Positions 1-12,500 of a stretch of 64,000 nt of DNA are shown here, in pieces. Position 1 is the stretch's first letter, and every line of letters starts with the position of its first letter. A model generated the notes under the pieces. It had not been told where the DNA came from and ran no database searches. It saw only the letters and a program-made list of their open reading frames with translations. Origin of the DNA: Capitulum mitella. Taxonomy: Eukaryota; Arthropoda; Thecostraca; Pollicipedomorpha; Pollicipedidae. The stretch lies in NCBI GenBank assembly GCA_030062745.1, contig CP099849.1, forward strand, positions 12,250,144-12,314,143, given 5' to 3'. The translations under genes were made by a program, and so were the position numbers.

Positions 1-422
1 GACGGGAGACAGTGTGGGACGTGAGCGAGCTCATGTGAAATTGGCGGCCAGTTCATAGTTGGACCCTTAACCCAGTTTTTCCAGTGGAATGGTGTGGCTT
101 TCCTCGGTGGACATGTGGTTAAAAATTCTGTAGTCGGCTTTTATTATTCATGCCGCCCGCCTTCTTTACTACCCCACTTGTCACATTTTATTTGACGTTT
201 CTGCTGCGGGTGTTTGGCTGTACCGATGGCATTTTTCAACACCGGTTAATTTGCGATTCCTCACCAAAATATCGGCAATGTAGCCATTGAAAATACATGA
301 ACTCGTAAGACTGCCGTGTGTTTAACGACGGCAGTGTGTGTTACCGCCAGTAATTACAGAATGATGGCGCCAGCTGACTGCTGGCCCAGTCTGTCTATTT
401 TACTACGATTCCTTTGCCACAG
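1..422. other. Intron of CEP290-like gene (left edge)
   Basis: AT-rich sequence with no supportable exon or repeat; presumed intron upstream of the first visible exon. Confidence 0.5.
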
Positions 423-561
423 AACGGTACGCTGCGTGGTGCAGGAGCTGCGCGGGTGCTTGAGCCTGCCACAGCGCGACCTGCAGGAGCGACTCTGTGA
501 GACTCTGACCGATCTCGTGTCTCGTCGACGGACGCTGCAGGAGGAAATCCGAGCCGCCCAG
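423..561 (+). CDS. CEP290: CEP290-like exon (first in window)
   Basis: Residues 1-46 of the visible part. Acceptor tttgccacag precedes 423 and donor gtaaga follows 561. The frame gives coiled coil containing RDLQERLCETLTDLV and LQEEIRAAQ and ends on a codon boundary. Base 423 completes a codon begun in an exon left of the window. Confidence 0.8.
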
Positions 562-3500
562 GTAAGACGGTCAGCAGCGCTGTCCGGCCTCGTCGTAACG
601 TTTTGCCGGGAGCGGTGCCAAAAACGCAGGCAACAAACTCCGCGGAGACATGGAATTTCGGGAATGGAAGTGGTTCCTCATGGCAGACATTGGGACGTGG
701 ACTTGACAGTTTGCCATCGCTGATAACTCGTGCCTTACGCCGGTGCCAGTCGAGCTAGAGCAGCAGCGGCCGACAGTGGGCCGGCTGCTGGCCGCTGTGG
801 GCTTGCCGGTCACGCTTCGGCCGGTGCCGTGCTGCAGACGGCCCGGGACGAGGCGGCCGCCGAGCGGCAGGGCGTGCGGGCTCAGCGGGCCCTGCTGGAG
901 GAGGCGCTCGGCCAGTTGCAGACAGGCGCCGTGGACGTCCGCCACTGGCTGGAGCGGTGCCAGGGCGCTGAGCTGGAGGTGAGGCCGCACCGCACCGCCT
1001 GTTCCTCTCGCCCAGAGATGCCGTTTTCCTGCCTGGACCGGCGTCGTATCGATCGTCCACCCTTATGTTGTGCCTGCCTTCTTGCGCGTATTCTACTGCC
1101 ACGTTGCTGCTGCCTGGCAGTTCGGCGGTGGCCGTAGAGCGGCCGTTTCTTTGTGATTGATCACAACCGTAGTTTACCGATCTTGATTTTGTAGACAGCG
1201 CTTGACCGTCAACTGTGTGTGACTTGTGTGACAGGTGACGTCACTGCGGCTGCGAACTGAGCGACTGACTGCCGAGTGTAATCACGTGCGCTCCCAGCTG
1301 AATGAGGAGGAGCGGCGCGCCACCGACGCAGAAAGCACCATCTGCCGACTGAAAAATCAATTACAGCTGCGACTAAATGACGAGCAGGTAGACCCGGCGT
1401 CGTTCCTTTACTCCCGCGGCTTCCACCGAACATGTTCATTTTTTTTGACTCGTCGTATCTGTTGGAGAAAGTGTCATTTCATGCTTGCATTCACTACATC
1501 ATGTACGTCCTCTCTCTTGCTGTGGTTATTTTTTGTAAATGCCTTTTTAAAAGTGGAATAAATTTCCTCCTGTGACCAAATCAGACTGCCAAACTCCGCA
1601 CATGGCACGCAGCTTGCAGACGTGCCGGTGACTTTCGGACCGTGGCGGCCCGCGTCACGGCGCTCTGGTCGGTTTCAGCTGGAGTGGCCGGTGCCGTCGG
1701 CCGGCTCGGAGCGGTCCCCTCCGGCCAGTGTCGGCTCGGCCTCCTCCCAGCCGATTCAGTCGGCCGTCGGCGGCGCCAGTCGACCGGCCTCCGCCGTGGA
1801 GCCGGCCAGCCCGTCCGAGGCTCACGCCCTCAAGGTGCGCCCCTGAGCCCAGCACGTCACGGAGCGAGACACTAGTCGATCCCGGCCAACCGATGTGTCT
1901 TTAAAGCTGGTCGTGTTATAGTTGGTTGCAGTTTTCCTTTGTATGATAAGGAATATTTGAGACGTTTGTGTTGTTGTGTAGCACGTGTTACTATTTTTCG
2001 GACTGTTGCCTTGTATTTAGGAGTGTTACTTGTCACACGACACACTAAAGGTAACAAATGTCACTTCTGACGAGAACAGTCCGAAATAGCCAGCCCGTCA
2101 CAAACATGCCGTGAGACTATAGCTATGACGTTGCTCCGTGCGGACAGGAAGCGCTGAGGCAGCACGTGTCGGCGCTGCGTGGCCTGCTCACGCCGCTGGA
2201 GGGCCAGCCCGACGTACAGGCGCTGCGGCGTCGACTGTCGGCCGCCCTCGACGGACCCAGTCCGGCCGTCCAGCTGCTGCTGACGTCCACCGACATCATC
2301 CGGCTGAGCGACGTCAGGGCGGTGGTGACGTCGCCGTCGGACGCCGGCCCCCAGTCGGCGCGCACGCTGCCGGGTAACGCGGCACTAGAGCCGCCCCTGC
2401 GTCACGGCGTCACAGCGTCACGGCCGGCCGCCGCGCCGGCGCTCTGTTGTAGCAGGACTCACGTTCCGCTGTCGATCGCCGTTTCTTCTGTTCCACCCGG
2501 TCGTGCTTTTCGTTTTGCTCTTGGTCGACAAAAACTAGCAGTGGGCTGTTGTTTCCGTGGTGTGTTCTTACCCACCCGGTTGGACGAAATGATGGTGTTA
2601 TTTGGAGTTACGTGCTTTTATTGCGTTGCCTTTTTACTACAGAGGCTTACTAAATGACGTTTGTTGCATATCGAGACGTTTTGTCACGAATGTCGGTCAA
2701 AGACTCATCATCATAGTTGGCGGATGTTTTAAACACGTTTGTTTAAAATCATTAATAGAATCTTGGCTTTAACATATGACATATGACACAAGGGAGCAAC
2801 GACGACGTGTTGCACGGCGTCGCCACCAGCCGTGTGGTGCTGATCAGACATGTGCCGGGATCCCGATGGAATGCATGTTATCCTCGTTTTGCGTCAGGAT
2901 TCCAAGGTGACCAGGGTAAGTGTTGCGTTAACTGGGCACCTCGTTGCTCCGGAGGAACACAACTTTTTCGAGAGCATTGACCCGCCCAGGTGAACGAGGG
3001 GTTGAATACAGTAGGGGGATAAGTTACTTTCCATCGAGGTCCAGGCTCATGTCTGGTGCTGACCGGTCCGCCGGGGCGCCCAGATGAGCTGGCAGAGCCG
3101 GCGCCGCCGGAGCCGCCGGAGCTGCCGGAGCCGTCGTCCGCCGGTCCGCTGCCGGAGCCGGCGTTGGACGACTACAGCCTGCGGCGGCGGCTGCGGCTGG
3201 CTGAGGCGGCCGCCGCTGGGCTGGAACAGCGGCTGGCGCAGAAGGAGCAGAGTTTGGCCGAGTACCGCCGCCTGCTGGGCCAAGCGCGCCAGCAGATGGC
3301 TGAACAGGCCGAGCGTCACCAGCAGGAGCTGGCCCGCGCCAGCGACCAGCTCCGCCAGCAGATGGCACTGGTGGCCAGGTGAGTGGGGCATCAGAGGAGC
3401 CAGATGCATGCGTCACAGCGGAGGACGTTGACTGTCTAGACAGCGGTGAGATGTGCGCCTGGACCGAGGGCGCCTGGTGTGGATGAGTGTCGTAGGAAGA

Positions 3501-6500
3501 CGCCCGATTTGCTGCGTTGAGATGCGTGTCTGAGCAGAGGGCGTCGGATGTAGAGTCAGCGCTGAGACACGTCTGAAGAGGACGGTGCTGGGTGTGGTGC
3601 TAGCGGTGACATACTTGCCCGTCATTTGATAAGAAGTGGTCACTGCCGACGTCCTGATCTGGTCTGTTTGGTTTGTAAGCAGCCGCTTTAAAGCGTGGGA
3701 CAACGCGTTGTTTTGAACGCCGTTTGTCGCACTTCGTAATGTACCCTGCTGATTCGAGGCTTCGTAATTTAAGAGAACTAATCGCCAGATGCTGACCATT
3801 GTGAACGACGATTTGTTCGCTTCAGAGTTGGATTCCGACTGTCAAACGGTCTCTGACGGAGCTGTGGTCCGTCTGTGGTTCATCCGTGGTCCGTCCGTGG
3901 TCGGGCCGTGGTCCGTCCGTGGTCCGTTTCCGGTCGGGCCGTGGTCCGTCCTTGGTCCGTCTGTGGTCGGGCCGTGGTCCGTCCTTGGTCCGTCCGTGGT
4001 GGGGCCGCGGTCTGCCTGTGGTCCGTCTGTGGTCCGTCTGCGGTCGGGCCGTGGTCGGGCTGTGGTCTGTCTGTGGTCGGGCCGTGGTCCGTCCTTGGTC
4101 CGTCCGTGGTCGGGCCGTGGTCTGCCTGTGGTCCGTCTGTGGTCCGTCTGCGGTCGGGCCGTGGTCGGGCTGTGGCCCGTCCGTGGTCGGGCTGCGGTCT
4201 GCCCGTGGTCTGTCCGTGGTCCAGCCATGGTCCGTCTGTCCGACATGCGCCGTCTCTCGACTGACTGTGTCCGCCGCCAGCCTGCAGGCGGAGAGCAGCA
4301 GCCGGGAGCCGGCGGCCGGCGGCGACGGCGGCGGCCCGCTCAGCAGCTCGCAGCTCAGCCGGCTGCACGAATCCGGCGAACTGCTGGCCGAACAGGAGCG
4401 GGCCATCGGCGCCCTGATGGAGCGGCTCCGGCAGAGTCGAGACCAGGAGGCCCGATACAAGGACCGAGTCGATCAGTGCGTGCGATAGATGTAGCAGCAC
4501 GTCGAATCGGTACCCGCCCACGTTGCAGTCGATATACTTAGTGTATTCCTTCTTCACGTTTTGCATGTAATTTTTGCATGAGCTGTGGCCGACTTGTACT
4601 CATAGTGATAACCTGTATGAGCTGTGATCAAATGTTACACAATAGGCTGGTAGCTGTTACCTGGCTGGGAACCGTCGAACGGAATCGTATTGGTTGTCGT
4701 TGTAACCAGACCGGTAGTCTGAGACAAGACGATGGAAAAGGTCGCGTTTTTGAACACGTGGTGCTCTAGATGAATCGGAAGACTGTATCTGATCCAGATG
4801 GGAGAAGGTACAAGTAATCTTATCCGGGATGATTCGGGGCAGTCGGCGCTTCTTCTCACCCGCGTGGGTCGCAGGCCGGCGTCTTTGGACGGCTGGCCAC
4901 TTGGGAGGGACGACATTCGACCGTCGAGCAGCCCTGTTTGTAAGACATCCGGCTGTGACACACGTCAGCTCGTCCGATTTACGGCCCTCCCACCGGCTGG
5001 AAGAGGGGTTTAAACGGCGTGCCTGTCTGTGCTTCTGGCTGGCCCGGGAGGTGACGTGCGGCCGTGCGGCAGGCTGGAGGGAGAGCGCCGGAACACGGCC
5101 GAGCTCCTGCAGCGGACGGCCGCCGCGCTGAACGAGGAGTGCTCCCAGCTGCGCGCCCAGCTGGCCGAGGAGCGTCGCCGGGCGGCGGCCGCCGGCCAGG
5201 CGCAGAGCTCGGCCCGACTCGGCCTCCTGCACCGACTGGCCGAGATCATGCGCAACAAGGAGCGGCAGCACCACGCGCTCGCCAGGGTGCTCAGGGATCT
5301 CAAGGTGAGCGACCGGCTCGAATCCCGCCGACGTCACCGTGGTATTGTTTGCCTCGACGGGGTTGAAATGCTGAGCGGTCTTTTCGGTGTTAACACTGCC
5401 GTATAGTGTACCCACTTCCCCTGCGTGTGCACGATGTAACACGTAACGAATGATGGGGATGAAACACATTCTGGTACAACGGTAGACAACATGGCAGGCA
5501 AGATTGTGCGTGCGTTGTGTATGAGGGCCGGTCCAAAGCGTACCTCTGTTTCGTAGATTCCATTTTACCTAAACTCAGGAACTGGTAACTGGAGAATGTG
5601 CAAGGGCACCAGTGCCATTTTCATTGCATTGGGGTGTAGCTCTCAGGTATAGCGCTGGTCGGCAGGCATACGGTGTTTTGTCGTCCGAAAGGCCAACGGT
5701 TGGCCGTGCCTGTGAGTGAGTGTGGTGCCCTGCGGCTGATCGCCGGCGTCCGGCCGGGCCGGGCCGGGCCGGGCCGCGCAGTCCGAGATCCTGCAGACGG
5801 TGGAGGAGGCGGCGCAGCTGGAGCAGGAGAACGCCAAACAGCAGCTGTCCGGCGACCTGGCGACGGTGCTCAGCAGAGGTGACGCGGACGGCTTGCACGG
5901 CCAGCTGTCAGCCGCCCAGGCTGAGCTCGACACCATCAAAGGTGAGCGCCCTCGGCACCGCGGTGACAGCACCCTCCAGGACACAGGAACGGGGCGTAGA
6001 TGGGCTCGGGAACACCGAGATATAGGAGGGCTGCCTGTTGAAGCGGTAACGACTGTGTTTAACGTGTCTGCCGCGCGTGGCGAGACGGCGCAACTGAGCG
6101 GGACCGCCCGGGCCGTGCTGCAGGCGAGCTGAACGAGCGGACACTCCAGTGTCACCGGCTGCAGGCCGAACTGCACGAGTCAGAGCGACGCCGTGTCGAC
6201 GACACACAGCGGCTCCACCGGCAGCTGGAGGCAGCACGGCAGAAGCTGCGCGCCGCCCAGCCGGCGCAGACGGCGCGCGCCAAACCGCCCAGCGACCCAC
6301 ACAAGGTAGGTGCGCGCCGGCCGGCGCCGCTCCGTCAGAGGGCCCGTGTGACCGGAACCGCCGTCAGGGGAGAGGGCGGGAGGTCGTGACTGTAAACTCC
6401 CGGTCACGACCGAGCAGCGTGAATCGTGCTTCGCAGCGCTGTGCGGTAAGAAACGTGACTCGCCTGCCCGTGGAGCGTCGTCTGAACGCATCGAGCTCCT

Positions 6501-9500
6501 ATGCGTGTGACGTTGCGGTGGCCGCTGGCCACTGACGCGCGCCCGATGGTATGCGGTGTGACGCCAGATCCAGGAAGAGCTGGCCAAGTGGGAGGAGCGA
6601 AAGCGGTGGCAGCGCACCGTCGACCGTCTGCGCGGCCGGCTGAAGGAGAAGGAGGCCGAGTGCGAGCGACAGCAGGCGATCGACGCCGGTCTCCGAGACA
6701 CCATCCACCGGCTGGAGCGGGAGAAAGCTGCCCACGAGGCCAAGATACGCACTCTCTCCGGTCAGTGGATCAGGACACCCTCTCCTGATACGTCCGTACC
6801 CTCTCCGGTCAGTGGGACAGGACACCCTCTTCCGATACGTCCGTACTCTCTCCGGTCAGTGGGACAGGACACCCTCTCCCGATACGTCCGTGCTCTCTCC
6901 GGTCAATGATACGTCCGTACTCTCTCCGGCTAATGGGACAGGACACCGTCTCCCGATACGTCCGTACTCTCCCTGGTCATTGGGTCAGGACATCCTCTTT
7001 TGACACATCTGGAGTGTGTCCATGAGCGGTCTGGTGCGGCAGAAGAGGAACGGCGATAAATCAGTGCCGGCTGGCCGTGGTGGGGCCTTCTCAACACATG
7101 CAGTCTGTTTACGGGATTTATCTCCTGTGGCGAACCAACGAGGACTGTTCTTTCCATTGTTTTGTCATTGTTCGTCCTCCGAAGTTACTCTTGCGTCAAA
7201 GTTATTCTGGACTGTGGCAACATTTTCCGTGGAAGCGCTGTTTTTGACCGAAAAGTATAGACTTTGTATTGAAAGGTCACTCAACGTCAGTAGTCACCAG
7301 ATTCTAATCGGTGTTTGGCATGTGGTTCCGAGGGTTACCGGACAAAATTTATGTCGGAATATCGCAGTGAAAAATACCAGAAGTGTAGTATCGAACGCAA
7401 TATATTGAACAAGATAGAGATCGACGGAGATGAGTGCCGAATGGGAAAAGGTTGAAAGGAAAAATTTTTAAGTGTGCATGAATATTGAATAGGGATAGTT
7501 ATGAAAATGGGAAAAGAATATTGCAGAACAAAATATCGAGTGGAAAATAATGAACTCCAAATATCAGGAGAATAAATATCGAACCAGGTAAACATCGGAA
7601 GGTAAAACGTCGAGTAACAAATTATGGCAAAAGCGTCATTGTTTACCATACAGCATCGTGCATCGAAATGACCAACTTTCACACAGGAAAATACGGACTG
7701 GGAGACGAAACAACGAAATACATCCAGTGACAGGTATGGCATCAAAACGACGACCTGGTGGTAAAGTGGTGGACTCTGATTCCGAGTCTGAGTCTGGGTG
7801 CCTTGGGCTCGAGTCCGAGTCCTGATTCCGAGTGCGAGTCACGTTAAGAAAAAGTGATCGCGAGTCGAGTCCAGCGCGAAAAAGCCGGGTCCCTAGCCTG
7901 GGTCTGAGTCGTGCGGAAACAAAGAGATCGATTCTAGTCCAGTTTCGCGACCGGCTGAGAAGGTATGATAGAAAGTCCTGGTCTGGATCCGGGGTCTTTG
8001 ACCAGGCCAACATTTCGGTCAGTCGAATCCGACTTGGCCCGTGGCGTCATGTTTCTGCCTAGAAACGTATTTGTTTTTTAAGAGCAAGAACACGCAAAGA
8101 GATTACTTCTCCCTACCATAACCTGTGTTTGAAGCTGTTCGCTTCTCCTGCAATTGTAGTGTTACCTCAGTGAATAGTTTCGTAAGGGCTACACTTATGG
8201 TTATGGACATAAGTCAAATCAAAGAAATTGATTTTACTTCTTTGAATATGGAGACTGGTTTAAACCTTGAAACGTATGAGTCCATCCTAATTTCATACGG
8301 TCAGCATGAGCTCAGATTTAGATATGTAGTTTCAGTCATGCCGCATGCGCTCTTGCCCATCTTTAACCCTATTCCCGGCAGGGGGGGGGGCTGAATCCGC
8401 CCCCCTCGGGTTTTTTGCTTGCAAATTCCGGGCTTTTTAACGCAGCTTCACGAAACTTGGTGACTTTTCCTAGCTATTCTTTCTACGCGCCGTGACAAAA
8501 TTTCAAAGTTCTATTTTGCTGAGGGGCGGAGCCAGGCAACGTTTTTGGGAGGCACCTCAGGCCATTTTTGGCCATGTTCAGGGTAAAAGGAAAATGCTTA
8601 CCAAAAACAGAGTTTTTAATTAAGATAGAACTTAAAACTTTATATGGATGTATAGCTAAATAGTCGGGCAATGTGCAGATGTAATTTTGTTTATCTGAGG
8701 TCACTTTACAAGGTCAGGTCAAGGTCAAAAGTCAAAATTTGTTTTTTGCAATAATTTCGGCGCCGTTTTTTTCAAATGCCAAACCCGGAATATATATGAC
8801 GTAGTAGGGTGCCCTCTGCTTGTGTACCAAGTTTCAGCTTGATATCAGGTCGGGTCACGGAGCCATGACCTAAAATGTCAGTGGGCGTACCCTATATCGC
8901 AATGGCCATAAAATGAAATTTTTGAAATAGAGTGAATTCGAATGATTAGAAACGTTTACAGATAATATTGAATGCACACGACATCATTCCAGGTGACCCC
9001 AAGGTCACTGGAGGTCATTTAAGGCCAAAGGTCACAAGTTGATCTGAAGAACGTGTGACCATGACAGTCTCCCCTTTTTCATGTCCCTGGCACCGCCTAT
9101 GCTAACATTATGCAAACATTGTGATACGATTTGTACTTCTTTAGCATAACATGACTAGCAGAAGCCAAAAAAGTGTTTTTGACTCGTTTGTCCATTCATT
9201 TGTTAGAAAACTAATCCTCCTATTTTTCAAACCCTGTGAACGCTCATGAATTTTCTCGAAATTTCGGATTTGTGTACCCATGGTAAAAGCCCTATCCATA
9301 ATATCTCGATTCATGCCAGTTTCATTGAAATCGGTCCATAAACAACAGAGTTATAAGAAGTCCAAAAGTACCCCCCATTTTGACATTTTTGCCTCCCTGT
9401 ACCCACACATCTCAAAATTTTGAAAATTTCTTTTTATAAGAATGTAGTTCACGTCGCGGCAAATCGATTGCCGTTTCTTGCGATGAAATAGGACGAATAG

Positions 9501-12500
9501 TTCTCGAGATCTCAGGGGGGGGGGGGGCGAATCCGCCCGCCTTCCTGCCGGGAATCGACGATACCATCTAGCCCTCCGGGAATAAGGTTAAGTTTCATTT
9601 GCGAATTATTTTAATTCAGACCGAACCGATATTAAGCAAGGTCTGTCAAGTCTGACTGTCAAGACTTTGTTCTTTATTCCCGGGGACGGGGATCAAGTTC
9701 CGGTTGTTCGGAATTGTAGGTTTTCGCATCCTTCTTCCCCGATGGTCCGTTTGGAGAAGCTCTGACCGTTATGGGCAAATGAGCACGGGTCATGGCCAGT
9801 GGTATGGTCTACGTATATCGTCTCCAATACGTTTGGAGGAAACATTTTGCGGCTCAGTATCATGTGTTGGTAACAGGGAGGAAAACCCTACCCGTGCTAC
9901 CAGCGGTCACAGCTGACCCCGAAAGACTACTGGGAAAGAAGAAAGAACATCTGGACACCCGAGACTTGAATTCCGCGTCCCTCGGCCCGGAATACCAGCA
10001 TGTTAGGCGCTACACCATCAGGTCCAGTTTTTCTTTGTGGGGACGTAAATCATGCAACTACATCAAACGGTATGGGCCCAACAATATTCGTTTCCGGTGA
10101 GATCCATGTAAACAGAGAAGGATTTCGTCCCATTTCCCGAAAAAAGCTTGGCAGCGTGCTTCGCGGTGAAAGAGGGATGGTAGCCAATGCTTTTCTTCTC
10201 CATGTTCATATTTGGTTAGGTTTGGTGCTGAAAGAGATTACTACAAGAGTAACGTTTTCTACCTGCATATATCTTGGTCTGGGTGTCGGCTTTGTGTTGG
10301 GTCGTCGATCATAAACAGGTGCTTAATTTCATCACTGTTTTGCCCCGTGGTCGATATGTGTGCCTGGAAATCACTTTTCAACAAATGCTGTCCAACAAAT
10401 TATTTTGGCTTTGCCTTGTGCCTAGTCTGGTGTTGGAAGAGTCCAATGCTTCGTGGAGTTGAATAACTTTTCCTTTGGTTCTAGGAAAACCAATGCGTTT
10501 TTTCGCCAAGGAAATGCATTCTCCAGAAACAACGCGCATTCCATCTCAACATGGTTCACGAGCACTATGAACTTTTCGTTTTTTTGCAATAGACAGACAG
10601 GGACGTTCTTTTCACAGCCTTTATGATGTATTTTCCGCTCGCAAGGTATGCTCCGACACAGAGAGCACTAACGGCGGGCTTGCAATGCTGTCGTCAGCTC
10701 TTGGTATGTTTTTCGGCCAGTGCTGGTGTCTGAGGAACGCTATCAGGCTATGGAGCGCGAGAACCAGCAGCTGCGCGAGCAGCTGTCGCAGCGGCGCGGC
10801 TCCGACTCGGTCGAGCGCAGCAGCCAGCTGGACCAGCTGCGCCAGCAGGTGCACACGCTCACCAGCCGGCTGGCAGCGCAGCGGGCCGCCGCCAAACGGG
10901 GAAAGGTAACCAAACGTGGAGCCGGCCGCTAGACCACCGTCCCAGCCCGATGCAGCTGGCCCCGTCCGTGCCCACAGGGCATATGTGCATAGTTTCGGCG
11001 CACGATGGATGTGTGGAGGGCACTCAGCACGTACTGTGTGGGGATTTAGAGTCAGTTGGGGTTGCTGGGCCTCGTGTGCTCCGCATAATGAAGAAGACCC
11101 GGTCGAGAGTTTTTTATAGGGTGCAGATTCGTCAGTGTCTGCGAGTAGCGACTGCAGTCGCAGCCAAGTTACCTTTTTGCTCGCATGACGCATAGCAAAG
11201 AACGTGGTGGTGAATTTGATGACTGCACGACTGTATGTCGCTTCCTTCCGTATGGAAGAGAACGGTGCAAAGCCGAGGTCGGTTAACGCGCCGTTTATAG
11301 CCGCGCATTAGCCCTAGCCTAGCACTGTCACTGGCTCATCCGCACATCAGGTGTTGGAATGTCTACCGTTACAGAGTGCCGCCTCCAATGTGGCGCGGTA
11401 CGAAGCGGAACTTGCTCAACTCCGAACAAGAACTCAGGAACTAGAGGAGCAAAACTGTCAGCTCAAAGCCGAAATCAGCGAGCTGCGGTCAGTGTACCTC
11501 ATGGTTCTTAACGTCGCGTTCACCAGGCATGAATTATTCTTCCTCTGATGTATTCAGTCATGTTCTTACCGTAATGCTGTTCCGCTGCGTAGTGGTGTCC
11601 CGTTTTTACGGCGCTAACCGGACTTACCGTGTACCGTACTTCACGCCATGGCCTCGGGCCGGGCGGAACATTGACTGGGTTTCGGGAAAGTTCACGTGGC
11701 TGTGTGTGTGTGTGGCAGGCGGGCTGGCGAGGCCCAGGAGGGCGCCAGCGGCGACAGGTCGGCCGGCTCGGGCGACGCGGACGGCTGGCCGCCTCCAGCC
11801 GCCGCGCCGGCCGCCGCCGCCGCCGACCAGGGCACCGTCTCCATCCTGCGCCGGCTGGTGGAGCGGCTGCGGGCCGACAACCTGCGCCTGCGCCGCGAAC
11901 TGCTCCGGCACACCGTCACCGCTACTACCGAGGAACAGGTGACTGCACCAAGGCCGACGGACGCCGCCGGGTCTGGTGGCCGGCACGTTTAGCTTGCTTC
12001 GTGACGGCGGTGTGGCGGCGTCGCTGCCATAACGGTACACTCGGCGCCCCCTCCCCCACCGCTGTAGCAGCACGGGTCTGTCTGATCCTTTGTCATTCGA
12101 TTTAAACTGGGTCTTTTGTCCCTGTCTGACCTGCCAGATGTCGCTTACTTTATGAGCCCGTAATGATATTTTTGCTTTTTTGTGTTGAAGTTGTCCGGAG
12201 TACACATGAGTAAAATGTTTGCATGCTACCAAACGCGTTTATTGTTCTAACTTTTTACCTTTAAACGACGTATTTATTCACGAGTAACTTGGAAAGTTGC
12301 TTATTTTGGTGCACGACATGAAGTTTTTCGGCTGGTTTATCAAGAGCCTCTCAACGAGGGTCTAATAACGAACAGCTTGGTCTTACAAGCGGCATCCTGT
12401 TATTTTACTCTCATTTGAAAATGTCTGATCAGTGAACGTTGCCTCGAAAAGCAGAACAATTTAAATGCGAAACTCACGGTAACCCGTGCATTATGATAAG

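Noticed and set aside
3789..4566. Long overlapping open frames on both strands (up to 250 codons)
   Set aside because: They run through the GTCCGT/GTGGTC minisatellite; only the 4281-4475 part is a real exon.
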